From NCBI GenBank assembly GCA_959022495.1, contig CAUEYX010000038.1:1-27672 (forward strand): a DNA stretch of 27,672 nucleotides. The letters are read 5' to 3'. A model generated the notes under the pieces. The model was not told the DNA's origin and did not search any database. It saw only the letters and a program-made list of their open reading frames with translations. The first letter of the stretch is position 1. Each line of letters begins with the position of its first letter. The position numbers and the translations under genes are program-made. This stretch comes from an uncultured Lachnospiraceae bacterium. Lineage in GTDB: Bacteria; Bacillota; Clostridia; Lachnospirales; Lachnospiraceae. Shown here in pieces: positions 1 to 6,839 of this stretch.

Positions 1-30
1 GGTCAGACCCCTCCCGGGAGGGGTCTGACC
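1..30. repeat. Perfect 30-bp palindrome at the window edge
   Basis: The left arm GGTCAGACCCCTCCC is followed directly by its exact reverse complement, with no loop. No T-run follows on the + strand, so it is not a clean intrinsic terminator for a rightward gene. It could be a terminator for a gene outside the window, or one copy of a dispersed intergenic palindromic repeat. No second copy was seen in this window. Confidence 0.7.
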
Positions 31-63
31 CCGTTCACAATTGTAAAAACCTTATAAACTATG

Positions 64-92
64 TTGACAAATTGAAATCATAGTGCTATTTT
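64..92 (+). promoter_or_regulatory. groESL sigma-A promoter
   Basis: A consensus -35 TTGACA (64-69) lies 17 nt from a -10 TATTTT (87-92). The expected start point near 99 places the CIRCE operator at the very start of the transcript, the usual arrangement for HrcA-repressed chaperone operons. Confidence 0.85.
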
Positions 93-105
93 ATATTCAT
101 GAGGT

Positions 106-132
106 TTAGCACTCGTAATAAATGAGTGCTAA
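106..132. promoter_or_regulatory. CIRCE operator (HrcA binding site)
   Basis: TTAGCACTC (106-114), a 9-nt spacer and GAGTGCTAA (124-132) form the canonical 9-9-9 CIRCE inverted repeat without mismatch. In Firmicutes the HrcA repressor binds this element and releases it on heat stress. It sits between the promoter and the groES ribosome binding site, so it should control the whole groES-groEL transcript. hrcA itself is not in the window. Confidence 0.97.
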
Positions 133-158
133 CAAGAAAAGCTTAAGGAGGAATTACA

Positions 159-446
159 ATGAAGTTAGTACCATTGGGTGACAAAATTGTTTTGAAACAG
201 TTAGAAGCAGAAGAGACGACAAAATCCGGTATTGTACTGCCGGGGCAGGCAAAAGAGAAACCGCAGGAGGCAGAGGTCATTGCTGTCGGCCCTGGCGGAA
301 ATATAGATGGAAAAGAAGTTGTTATGCAGGTAAAACCGGGAGACAAAGTAATCTATTCTAAATATGCCGGAACAGATGTAGAGCTTGACGGTGAAGAATA
401 TATCATCGTAAAGCAGAACGATATTCTGGCGATCGTAGAGGCTTAA
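159..446 (+). CDS. groES: Co-chaperonin GroES (Hsp10)
   Basis: A 95-residue protein of normal GroES length, opening MKLVPLGDKIVLKQ and carrying the family features: a mobile loop around TTKSGIVLPGQAKEKPQ (residues 21-37), a VIAVGPGG turn, and a C-terminal KYAGTDVELDGEEYIIVKQ stretch. It forms the heptameric lid that caps GroEL during ATP-driven protein folding in the cytoplasm. The start is fixed by AAGGAGG at 145-151, 7 nt upstream of the ATG. groEL follows after 63 nt and both are under the CIRCE-controlled promoter. Nothing is unusual about this copy. Confidence 0.98.
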   Translation: MKLVPLGDKIVLKQLEAEETTKSGIVLPGQAKEKPQEAEVIAVGPGGNIDGKEVVMQVKPGDKVIYSKYAGTDVELDGEEYIIVKQNDILAIVEA

Positions 447-509
447 GAAGCGCTCGCCAGGGGATAATTTGTAAATAAGATAATTAAGAATAAAAGGAGA
501 TGCATAGAC

Positions 510-2135
510 ATGGCAAAGGAAATTAAATATGGAGCTGAAGCCAGAGCAGCACTGGAAAAAGGTGTGAACCAGCTGGCTGATACAGTAAAGGTAACTCTCG
601 GGCCGAAAGGAAGAAATGTTGTTCTGGATAAATCTTTCGGCGCGCCGCTTATCACAAACGATGGTGTTACAATCGCAAAAGAGATCGAGCTTGAGGATGG
701 CTTTGAGAACATGGGCGCTCAGCTGATCAGAGAGGTTGCTTCCAAGACAAACGACGTAGCCGGAGACGGTACGACGACAGCGACAGTCCTGGCACAGGCA
801 ATGGTACATGAGGGTATGAAGAACCTGGAAGCAGGCGCTAACCCGATCGTTCTGAGAAAAGGCATGAAGAAAGCTACAGATAAGGCAGTTGAAGCGATCG
901 CTTCTATGAGCAGCAAAGTAAAAGGGAAAGATCAGATTGCCAGAGTGGCAGCGGTTTCCTCCGGTGATGAGGCAGTGGGCGAGATGGTAGCTGACGCAAT
1001 GGAGAAGGTATCCAACGACGGCGTTATCACAATCGAAGAGTCCAAGACAATGCAGACAGAGCTGGACCTTGTAGAAGGTATGCAGTTTGACCGCGGATAC
1101 ATTTCCGCATATATGGCAACAGACATGGAGAAGATGGAAGCAGTTCTTGATGATCCTTATATTCTGATCACGGATAAGAAGATCTCTAATATCCAGGATA
1201 TCCTTCCGCTTCTTGAGCAGGTTGTCCAGTCTGGCGCAAGGCTGCTTATCATCGCTGAGGACATCGAGGGTGAGGCACTTACGACACTCATCGTTAACAA
1301 ACTGCGCGGAACATTCAACGTAGTTGCGGTGAAAGCTCCGGGATACGGCGACAGAAGAAAAGAAATGCTTCAGGACATCGCGATCCTGACAGGCGGACAG
1401 GTGATTTCCGAAGAGCTCGGCCTTGATCTGAAAGAGACGACAATGGATCAGCTTGGACGCGCGAAATCTGTTAAAGTTCAGAAAGAGAACACAGTTATTG
1501 TTGACGGATATGGCGATAAGGGCGCGATCAACGACAGAGTCGCTCAGATCAAGAAAGCGATCGAAGAGACCACATCTGATTTTGACAGAGAGAAACTTCA
1601 GGAAAGACTGGCAAAACTGGCTGGCGGCGTTGCTGTAATCCGTGTGGGCGCAGCGACAGAGACTGAGATGAAAGAAGCAAAACTCCGCATGGAGGATGCA
1701 CTGAACGCAACAAGAGCGGCGGTAGAGGAAGGAATCATTGCAGGCGGTGGTTCTGCTTATATCCACGCTGCAAAAGAGGTTGCGAAACTGACAGAGGATC
1801 TGGACGGAGATGAGAAGACAGGCGCGAGAATCATTCTGAAAGCACTGGAGGCTCCACTGTATCAGATTGCTGCGAATGCAGGGCTTGAAGGTGCTGTAAT
1901 TGTGAACAAAGTAAAAGAGTCAGAGCCAGGTATCGGATTTGACGCTTACAAGGAAACGTATGTGGATATGGTGGAAGAAGGAATTCTTGATCCTGCCAAG
2001 GTTACAAGAAGCGCTCTTCAGAACGCGACAAGTGTTGCGTCAACACTGCTGACAACAGAGTCCGTTGTATCCACCATCAAAGAGCCCGCACCGGCTATGC
2101 CGGCAGGCGGGGCTGGCGGAATGGGAATGATGTAA
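510..2135 (+). CDS. groEL: Chaperonin GroEL (Hsp60)
   Basis: A full-length 541-residue chaperonin. Visible signatures are the N-terminal VKVTLGPKGRNVVLDK, the nucleotide-binding GDGTTTATVL with Asp at residue 86, and the apical and intermediate domain sequence through PGYGDRRKEML. The C-terminal tail ends in Gly-Met-rich residues (GGAGGMGMM), which line the folding cavity. It folds non-native proteins in an ATP-dependent double-ring complex capped by GroES. AAAGGAG at 493-499 precedes the ATG. It is the second gene of the heat-shock operon and is followed by a structured terminator. A 521-codon open frame antisense to it is a coding shadow. Confidence 0.98.
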   Translation: MAKEIKYGAEARAALEKGVNQLADTVKVTLGPKGRNVVLDKSFGAPLITNDGVTIAKEIELEDGFENMGAQLIREVASKTNDVAGDGTTTATVLAQAMVHEGMKNLEAGANPIVLRKGMKKATDKAVEAIASMSSKVKGKDQIARVAAVSSGDEAVGEMVADAMEKVSNDGVITIEESKTMQTELDLVEGMQFDRGYISAYMATDMEKMEAVLDDPYILITDKKISNIQDILPLLEQVVQSGARLLIIAEDIEGEALTTLIVNKLRGTFNVVAVKAPGYGDRRKEMLQDIAILTGGQVISEELGLDLKETTMDQLGRAKSVKVQKENTVIVDGYGDKGAINDRVAQIKKAIEETTSDFDREKLQERLAKLAGGVAVIRVGAATETEMKEAKLRMEDALNATRAAVEEGIIAGGGSAYIHAAKEVAKLTEDLDGDEKTGARIILKALEAPLYQIAANAGLEGAVIVNKVKESEPGIGFDAYKETYVDMVEEGILDPAKVTRSALQNATSVASTLLTTESVVSTIKEPAPAMPAGGAGGMGMM

Positions 2136-2212
2136 TCCCGGTCTGCCGAAGAGAGGAATCGATAGCAGCCGATGAAGGCAGATCTCCCTCATGGACACAT
2201 TTTTAATGAGAT

Positions 2213-2270
2213 GAGGCGCGAAAGGCAGATCGGATCGCGGAATACGTGATCCGGGTGCCGGCGCCTCTTT
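2213..2270 (+). terminator. Probable intrinsic terminator of groESL
   Basis: GAGGCGC (2213-2219) pairs with GCGCCTC (2261-2267). Inside it, GGCA pairs with TGCC, and CGGATCGCG pairs with CGTGATCCG (one G-T wobble) around a GAATA loop. The long stacked stem ends in a short T-rich stretch (CTCTTTCC). The rest of the groEL-guaB gap (2136-2466) holds only a short inverted repeat AGCCTTAT/ATAAGGCT (2295-2302 and 2334-2341) and the guaB promoter. Confidence 0.65.
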
Positions 2271-2386
2271 CCATTTATAGTCCATTCGGAATACAGCCTT
2301 ATCGGCTGCTTTGTCAATAAGCAGAACTTATAAATAAGGCTTAAAATAAATCAACTCGAAAATAAGACATCCATCTGGAAAAATGG

Positions 2387-2415
2387 TTGACATACGATGC
2401 GAATTTTTGTAGTAT
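2387..2415 (+). promoter_or_regulatory. guaB promoter
   Basis: TTGACA (2387-2392), a 17-nt spacer and TAGTAT (2410-2415) make a good sigma-A promoter, leaving a leader of about 45 nt before the guaB ATG. No purine riboswitch or PurR-box-like sequence was recognised in this short leader. Confidence 0.8.
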
Positions 2416-2466
2416 ATCAGATAACCATTTACAAAATGTGGATTCAAAAGAAAGAGAGGTCAGAAT

Positions 2467-3921
2467 ATGGGAAAGATTATTGGCGAAGGGATTACATTTG
2501 ATGATGTGCTGCTTGTTCCGGCATACTCAGAGGTGATTCCCAATGAGGTGGATCTGTCAACCTACCTGACGAAAAAGATTAAGCTCAACATCCCGATGAT
2601 GAGTGCGGGCATGGATACGGTAACAGAGCATCGTATGGCAATCGCAATGGCGCGTCAGGGCGGTATCGGTATCATTCATAAGAACATGTCCATTGAAGCG
2701 CAGGCGGAAGAGGTTGACAAGGTAAAGAGATCTGAGAACGGTGTTATTACAGACCCATTCTACCTCTCGCCGGAGAATACGCTGGAAGATGCCAATGACT
2801 TGATGGCGAAGTTCCGCATTTCAGGTGTGCCGATTACAGAAAATGGCAAGCTGGTCGGTATTATTACAAACCGCGACCTGAAATTTGAAGAAGACTTCTC
2901 TAAAAAAATAAAAGAATCCATGACATCCGAGGGGCTGATTACCGCGAAAGAAGGTATCACGCTTGAGGAAGCAAAGAAGATCCTTGCAAAAGCAAGGAAA
3001 GAGAAACTCCCGATCGTAGATGACGAAGGCTACCTGAAAGGTCTCATCACAATCAAAGATATTGAGAAGCAGATTAAATACCCACTGTCAGCAAAGGATT
3101 CCCAGGGACGCCTTCTCTGTGGAGCAGCCATCGGCATTACAGCAAATTGTCTGGAGCGTGTGGAGGCTCTGGTAAACGCAAAAGTAGACGTGATCGTTAT
3201 GGACTCCGCTCACGGACACTCTGCAAATGTGCTCCGCACGGTGCGCATGGTGAAGGAAAAATATCCGGATCTGCAGGTGATCGCAGGAAATGTCGCTACA
3301 GGAGAAGCTGCGAAAGCGTTGATTGAGGCAGGGGTTGATGCAGTTAAGGTCGGTATCGGACCGGGTTCAATCTGTACGACGCGCGTTGTCGCGGGTATCG
3401 GAGTTCCACAGATTACTGCGGTTATGGACTGTTATGAAGTGGCGAGGGAGTATGGTATTCCGATCATCGCGGACGGTGGTATCAAGTACTCGGGAGATAT
3501 GACGAAAGCGATCGCGGCCGGAGCGAATGTCTGCATGATGGGAAGTATTTTCGCGGGATGTGATGAGAGCCCGGGAACATTCGAGCTGTACCAGGGAAGA
3601 AAGTACAAAGTATACCGTGGAATGGGTTCTATTGCGGCTATGGAAAATGGAAGTAAAGACCGCTATTTCCAGGAGAACGCAAAGAAGCTGGTTCCGGAAG
3701 GCGTAGAGGGACGAGTGGCTTACAAAGGAACAGTGGAAGACACAGTATTCCAGCTTATGGGTGGATTACGTTCCGGTATGGGATATTGCGGTACACACAC
3801 CATCGAGGAGCTGAAAACAAACGGACGCTTTATGAAAATTTCCGCCGCGTCACTGAAGGAAAGCCATCCGCATGACATCCACATCACAAAAGAGGCTCCG
3901 AACTACAGTGTAGACGAGTAA
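2467..3921 (+). CDS. guaB: IMP dehydrogenase
   Basis: A 484-residue protein of standard length that oxidises IMP to XMP with NAD, the committed step of GMP synthesis, in the cytoplasm. The N-terminal barrel segment FDDVLLVPAYSEV and the MSAGMDTVTE motif are present. A Bateman module of two CBS domains (about residues 95-215, with GVPITENGKLVGIIT and KLPIVDDEGYLKGLIT) interrupts the TIM barrel. The catalytic loop GPGSICTTR carries the nucleophile at Cys303, and the GYCGTHTIEEL region follows. The start is supported by AGAGAGGT at 2453-2460. It appears monocistronic, with its own promoter. Confidence 0.97.
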   Translation: MGKIIGEGITFDDVLLVPAYSEVIPNEVDLSTYLTKKIKLNIPMMSAGMDTVTEHRMAIAMARQGGIGIIHKNMSIEAQAEEVDKVKRSENGVITDPFYLSPENTLEDANDLMAKFRISGVPITENGKLVGIITNRDLKFEEDFSKKIKESMTSEGLITAKEGITLEEAKKILAKARKEKLPIVDDEGYLKGLITIKDIEKQIKYPLSAKDSQGRLLCGAAIGITANCLERVEALVNAKVDVIVMDSAHGHSANVLRTVRMVKEKYPDLQVIAGNVATGEAAKALIEAGVDAVKVGIGPGSICTTRVVAGIGVPQITAVMDCYEVAREYGIPIIADGGIKYSGDMTKAIAAGANVCMMGSIFAGCDESPGTFELYQGRKYKVYRGMGSIAAMENGSKDRYFQENAKKLVPEGVEGRVAYKGTVEDTVFQLMGGLRSGMGYCGTHTIEELKTNGRFMKISAASLKESHPHDIHITKEAPNYSVDE

Positions 3922-3988
3922 GAACGGTAAGAATATCTTTTGAGGCAGAAAGCTGCTTGAAATGCCGGCATCTGGCTGAAAGGAGATC

Positions 3989-4078
3989 ATGAGAATATAC
4001 AGACAGTGCATGGATATGGTTTCCATGCACTGTCTGTATATAGAGGCTGTTTCTGATTCTTCTCTTCACGAACGATAG
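3989..4078 (+). CDS. Possible 29-residue small ORF spanning a long hairpin
   Basis: An ATG at 3989 is preceded by AAAGGAG (3979-3985) with a rather short 3-nt gap and opens 29 sense codons ending at TAG (4076-4078). The peptide starts MRIYRQCMDMVSMHC and has no recognisable domain. Most of its first half is encoded by the two arms of a 20-bp hairpin, so the codons could be a by-product of the RNA structure. There is no homology evidence. It may be a leader peptide, a decoy, or nothing. Confidence 0.2.
   Translation: MRIYRQCMDMVSMHCLYIEAVSDSSLHER
3995..4041 (+). other. 20-bp perfect hairpin downstream of guaB
   Basis: The left arm ends in CAGACAGTGCATGGA and pairs perfectly with TCCATGCACTGTCTG over 20 bp (3995-4014 with 4022-4041), around a 7-nt loop. 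No U-tract follows on either strand, so it is not a textbook intrinsic terminator. It could protect the 3' end of the guaB mRNA or act as a weak terminator. Confidence 0.75.
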
Positions 4079-4224
4079 TTTCTACCTTTATCATCATAGG
4101 ATATCTCTCCTGTTTCTTCTATTATATAAAGCATGTGTTTCTGTCCATACATGACTTGCGTATCTGCTCTTATCTGTCACATGTCTGATAACCAAAGACT
4201 ATAGGAAATTATTGAAATCATTCC

Positions 4225-4253
4225 TTGCAAACACGCTATTTCTGTGCTATACT
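4225..4253 (+). promoter_or_regulatory. rpsB-tsf promoter
   Basis: TTGCAA (4225-4230), 17 nt, then TATACT (4248-4253). The predicted transcript carries a leader of roughly 115 nt before the rpsB ATG. Confidence 0.75.
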
Positions 4254-4259
4254 ACAAAC

Positions 4260-4373
4260 GTTGCAAAAAAATCACGCATGTGGGTCATTCTGACGGTGCC
4301 TAAGCCGGGCGGTCCGGCCGGTCTCAGAAAGCAGTCAAACATGCGGAAGTACAAAACCATGGAGGAAAGAAAC
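4260..4373 (+). promoter_or_regulatory. Structured rpsB leader, possible S2 autoregulatory RNA
   Basis: Between the promoter and the rpsB start is a GC-rich segment unlike the AT-rich DNA before it. CCGG, a GCGGT loop and CCGG form a compact hairpin near 4304-4320, enclosed by weaker GAC..GTC and GG..CC pairing. Ribosomal-protein leaders of this kind often bind the encoded protein and repress translation; that S2 does so here is inference. I could not match it to a named RNA family. Confidence 0.35.
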
Positions 4374-5132
4374 ATGAGTGTTATTTCAATGAAACAGCTT
4401 TTAGAAGCAGGTGTTCATTTCGGACACCAGACAAGAAGATGGAACCCGAAGATGGCTCCGTACATCTACACAGAGAGAAACGGTATCTACATCATCGACC
4501 TGCAGAAGTCTGTAGGAATGGTGGATGACGCATACAACGCTGTTTCTGACATCGCTGCAGAGGGCGGCACAATCCTTTTCGTAGGAACAAAGAAACAGGC
4601 TCAGGACGCGATTAAGACAGAGGCAGAGCGCTGCGGTATGTTCTATGTAAACGAGAGATGGCTGGGCGGTATGCTCACAAACTTCAAGACGATCCAGAGC
4701 CGTGTAAAACGTCTCAAAGAGATCGAGGCAATGTCAGAGGACGGAACATTTGAAGTACTTCCGAAAAAGGAAGTTATCGCTCTTAAGAAAGAGTGGGCGA
4801 AGCTCGAGAAGAACCTTGGCGGTATCAAAGAAATGAAGAGACTGCCGGATGCGATTTTTGTAGTTGACCCGAAGAAGGAAAGAATCTGCGTACAGGAAGC
4901 TCACACACTTGGAATCCCGCTGATCGGTATCTGTGATACAAACTGTGATCCGGAAGAGCTTGATTACGTAATCCCGGGCAACGATGATGCGATCAGAGCA
5001 GTGAAACTGATTGTTTCCAAGATGGCAGACGCAGTTATTGAGGCAAACCAGGGTGCGACAGAAGAGGATTACTATGAAGTAGAAGCGGCAGAAGAGGCAG
5101 TAGAAGAAGCTGAAGAGGCTGTTGAAGAGTAA
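4374..5132 (+). CDS. rpsB: 30S ribosomal protein S2
   Basis: A 252-residue S2 protein, essential on the back of the 30S subunit, needed for S1 and mRNA engagement. The family start MKQLLEAGVHFGHQTRRWNPKM is obvious, followed by YIYTERNGIYIIDLQKS, ILFVGTKKQAQD and RWLGGMLTNFKT. The tail is a run of Glu-rich repeats typical of clostridial S2. I place the start at 4374, not at the upstream ATG 4212, because GGAGG (4361-4365) precedes it by 8 nt and the family begins here. tsf follows after a 109-nt gap containing an attenuator-like hairpin. Confidence 0.97.
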   Translation: MSVISMKQLLEAGVHFGHQTRRWNPKMAPYIYTERNGIYIIDLQKSVGMVDDAYNAVSDIAAEGGTILFVGTKKQAQDAIKTEAERCGMFYVNERWLGGMLTNFKTIQSRVKRLKEIEAMSEDGTFEVLPKKEVIALKKEWAKLEKNLGGIKEMKRLPDAIFVVDPKKERICVQEAHTLGIPLIGICDTNCDPEELDYVIPGNDDAIRAVKLIVSKMADAVIEANQGATEEDYYEVEAAEEAVEEAEEAVEE

Positions 5133-5141
5133 GAGATCCTG

Positions 5142-5176
5142 AAAAGCTTCAGCCTGATCAGAGGGCTGGAGCTTTT
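5142..5176 (+). terminator. Attenuator-like hairpin between rpsB and tsf
   Basis: AAAAGCTTCAGCC (5142-5154) pairs with GGCTGGAGCTTTT (5164-5176) over 13 bp with one T-G wobble and a 9-nt loop, ending in four Ts. This is an intrinsic-terminator shape inside an operon normally co-transcribed. It could be a partial terminator that sets the rpsB to tsf ratio, or an mRNA-stabilising stem. Confidence 0.7.
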
Positions 5177-5241
5177 GCTTCATGAAAGATGAAGTGATAT
5201 ATATGAAACGATAAATGAATGATTAAACGGAGGAATTTATC

Positions 5242-6165
5242 ATGGCAATTACAGCAGGAATGGTAAAAGAATTAAGAGAGATGACAGGCGCAGGAATGAT
5301 GGACTGCAAGAAAGCTCTCACGGAGACAAACGGAGATATGGACGCGGCTGTTGAGTTCTTAAGAAAGAACGGACAGGCAAAGGCTGAGAAGAAGGCAGGA
5401 AGAATCGCGGCAGAGGGTATCGTTAAGACCGTTGTGAAAGACGACAAGGTCGCAGCGATCGTTGAGGTAAACTCTGAGACAGACTTCGTTGCAAAGAACG
5501 ATGAGTTCCAGGGATTTGTTGAGAATGTTGTAAATCAGGTTGTTGACTCTGACGTGGCAGATATGGACGCTTTCATGGCAGCGCCGTGGGCAGCAGACAC
5601 ATCCAAGACTGTAAAAGACGCTCTTGTTGAGAAGATCGCAGTGATCGGAGAGAACCTGAACATCAGAAGATTTGAGAAAGTAAACGCTGAGAACGGATGT
5701 GTTGTATCCTACATCCACGGCGGCGGACGTATTGGTGTCCTTGTTGTGGCTGATACAGATGTTGTGAATGACGAGATCAAGACATGCTTAAAGAATGTGG
5801 CTATGCAGGTTGCGGCGATGTCTCCGAAGTATGTATCCCGTGACGAAGTATCCCAGGAGTACATGGAGCACGAGAAAGAGATCCTTCTTGCTCAGGCTAA
5901 GAAAGAGAACCCGGAGAAGCCGGACAACATCATCGAGAAGATGATCATCGGACGTCTCAACAAAGAGATGAAAGAGATCTGTCTGCTGGATCAGGTATAC
6001 GTTCAGGACAGCGACCTTACAGTTGCGAAATATGTTGACAAGGTAGCAAAAGAGAACGGCGCGAACATGACAGTTAAGAAGTTTGTGCGCTTCGAGACAG
6101 GTGAGGGAATTGAGAAGAAGCAGGAGAACTTCGCTGAGGAAGTTGCTGCTCAGATGGGAATGTAA
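5242..6165 (+). CDS. tsf: Translation elongation factor Ts
   Basis: A 307-residue EF-Ts, the guanine nucleotide exchange factor that recharges EF-Tu in the cytoplasm. The N-terminal UBA-like domain shows VKELREMTGAGMMDCKKAL, and the exchange core carries NSETDFVAKNDEF, which contacts EF-Tu. The later HxGGRIGVLVV segment (residues about 159-168) and the C-terminal FVRFETGEGIEKK fit full-length Firmicutes EF-Ts. GGAGG (5229-5233) precedes the ATG by 8 nt. It is the last core gene before the accessory island; pyrH and frr, often next in this operon, are absent here. Confidence 0.97.
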   Translation: MAITAGMVKELREMTGAGMMDCKKALTETNGDMDAAVEFLRKNGQAKAEKKAGRIAAEGIVKTVVKDDKVAAIVEVNSETDFVAKNDEFQGFVENVVNQVVDSDVADMDAFMAAPWAADTSKTVKDALVEKIAVIGENLNIRRFEKVNAENGCVVSYIHGGGRIGVLVVADTDVVNDEIKTCLKNVAMQVAAMSPKYVSRDEVSQEYMEHEKEILLAQAKKENPEKPDNIIEKMIIGRLNKEMKEICLLDQVYVQDSDLTVAKYVDKVAKENGANMTVKKFVRFETGEGIEKKQENFAEEVAAQMGM

Positions 6166-6274
6166 TCTCAACTGATATAATTTTATGTTGAGTTTAAAGA
6201 ACTTCGGAAAAAGGCGGTAGCTCATAAGGAAACATTACAGAGACTATGAGTTATGCCAGGTAAACGGAAAAATG

Positions 6275-6317
6275 AAAAACTCTATGTGATTGAGAAAACT
6301 TTCGCATAGAGTTTTTT
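6275..6317 (+). terminator. Intrinsic terminator after tsf
   Basis: AAAAACTCTATG (6275-6286) pairs perfectly with CATAGAGTTTTT (6305-6316), and the stem closes directly into a run of six Ts. This marks the end of the rpsB-tsf transcript. A weaker repeat, CTCAAC with GTTGAG (6167-6172 and 6187-6192), lies just after the stop codon. Confidence 0.85.
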
Positions 6318-6348
6318 CATGTTAGACATGTTGTTATTGATTCTTTCA

Positions 6349-6533
6349 GCGTTTGTAGAACGCGTAGCCATCGCCGCAGGCGATGATCTCAGGGGTTTGG
6401 GGGCGCAAGACGTCCGGTGGACGTCTGTCCTGCGCGGACCGAAGCGGAGCGGAGAACGTCACCAACAAGCGTTTTAGGCAGGAATACCGGGAATGGTTTC
6501 CTGCCTAAAATACGCAATCTTATGGAAGATTGC
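6349..6533 (+). mobile_element. Array of five hairpins, likely transfer-region remnant of an integrative element
   Basis: Five successive stems lie in 185 bp: GCGTT/AACGC (6349-6363); CATCGCC/GGCGATG (6369-6385); AGACGTCC/GGACGTCT (6408-6426), extended by GCGCA/TGCGC; TTTTAGGCAGGAA/TTCCTGCCTAAAA (6472-6510); and GCAATCTT/AAGATTGC (6514-6533). The DNA is GC-rich with a G-rich tract (GGGGTTTGGGGGCG), unlike the preceding core sequence. Packed hairpins next to an excisionase-like gene resemble the oriT or relaxase-proximal region of Firmicutes conjugative elements. The structures are seen; the mobile-element identity is inferred. Confidence 0.5.
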
Positions 6534-6573
6534 ATTGCTTGCCAGTATGTTTTTTCAGTTCAAGAAAGGAGAG

Positions 6574-6602
6574 TTGCATTTGTTCGCTTCTCCGAATATA
6601 AT
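6574..6602 (+). promoter_or_regulatory. Promoter for the HTH-LysR gene pair
   Basis: TTGCAT (6574-6579), 17 nt, then a consensus TATAAT (6597-6602). The octamer TTGCATTT occurs at 6574-6581 over the -35 and again at 6607-6614 just after the -10, with a related TTGCATT at 6530-6536. These spaced repeats could be an operator. Confidence 0.7.
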
Positions 6603-6629
6603 GGAATTGCATTTAAGGAGGGATGGACG

Positions 6630-6839
6630 ATGCTTAACTACATTTCCGTCAAAGAAACCGCAGAAAAATGGGAGATTTCTGAGCGTCGTATTCAAAAACT
6701 TTGTGAAGAGAATCGCATCGAAGGCGTCATTCGATTCGGGCATTCGTGGATGATTCCACGTGATGCGTGCAAGCCTTTGGACCGTCGGAAACATAAAAAA
6801 ATGGCAGGAGGTGAGCGCGATGTACAATCCTCAACTTGA
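6630..6839 (+). CDS. Small excisionase-like helix-turn-helix protein
   Basis: A 69-residue protein beginning MLNYISVKETAEKW, followed by EISERRIQKLCEENRIEGV and RFGHSWMIPRDA. This is the winged-helix pattern of MerR/excisionase-type DNA-binding proteins: helix-turn-helix at residues about 5-30 and a wing around FGHSWMIP. AAGGAGGG (6615-6622) lies 7 nt before the ATG. Such proteins accompany integrative elements and act as directionality factors or local regulators, but here no integrase is nearby. Its 3' end overlaps the LysR gene by 20 nt, suggesting translational coupling. The DNA-binding role is well supported; excisionase function is inference. Confidence 0.75.
   Translation: MLNYISVKETAEKWEISERRIQKLCEENRIEGVIRFGHSWMIPRDACKPLDRRKHKKMAGGERDVQSST

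Larger units (their letters stand above)
3922..4373 (+). other. 452-nt gap between guaB and rpsB
   Basis: This gap holds a 20-bp hairpin (3995-4041), a possible 29-codon ORF overlapping that hairpin, an AT-rich stretch from about 4079 to 4200 with no feature I can support, the rpsB promoter (4225-4253) and a GC-rich structured leader before rpsB. The ORF that extends rpsB upstream to 4212 reads through this leader and is not the real start. Confidence 0.6.

Noticed and set aside
201..1766. 521-codon open frame antisense to groES/groEL
   Set aside because: It is a shadow of the highly biased groEL codons: Cys/Leu/His-rich translation, no RBS, no domain.
4212..4373. 54-residue N-terminal extension of S2
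   Set aside because: S2 begins at the MSVISMKQLL start with a good RBS. The extension translates the promoter and leader.
6349..6533. CRISPR array
   Set aside because: The hairpins differ in sequence and spacing and no direct repeat with unique spacers is present. No cas gene occurs in the window.
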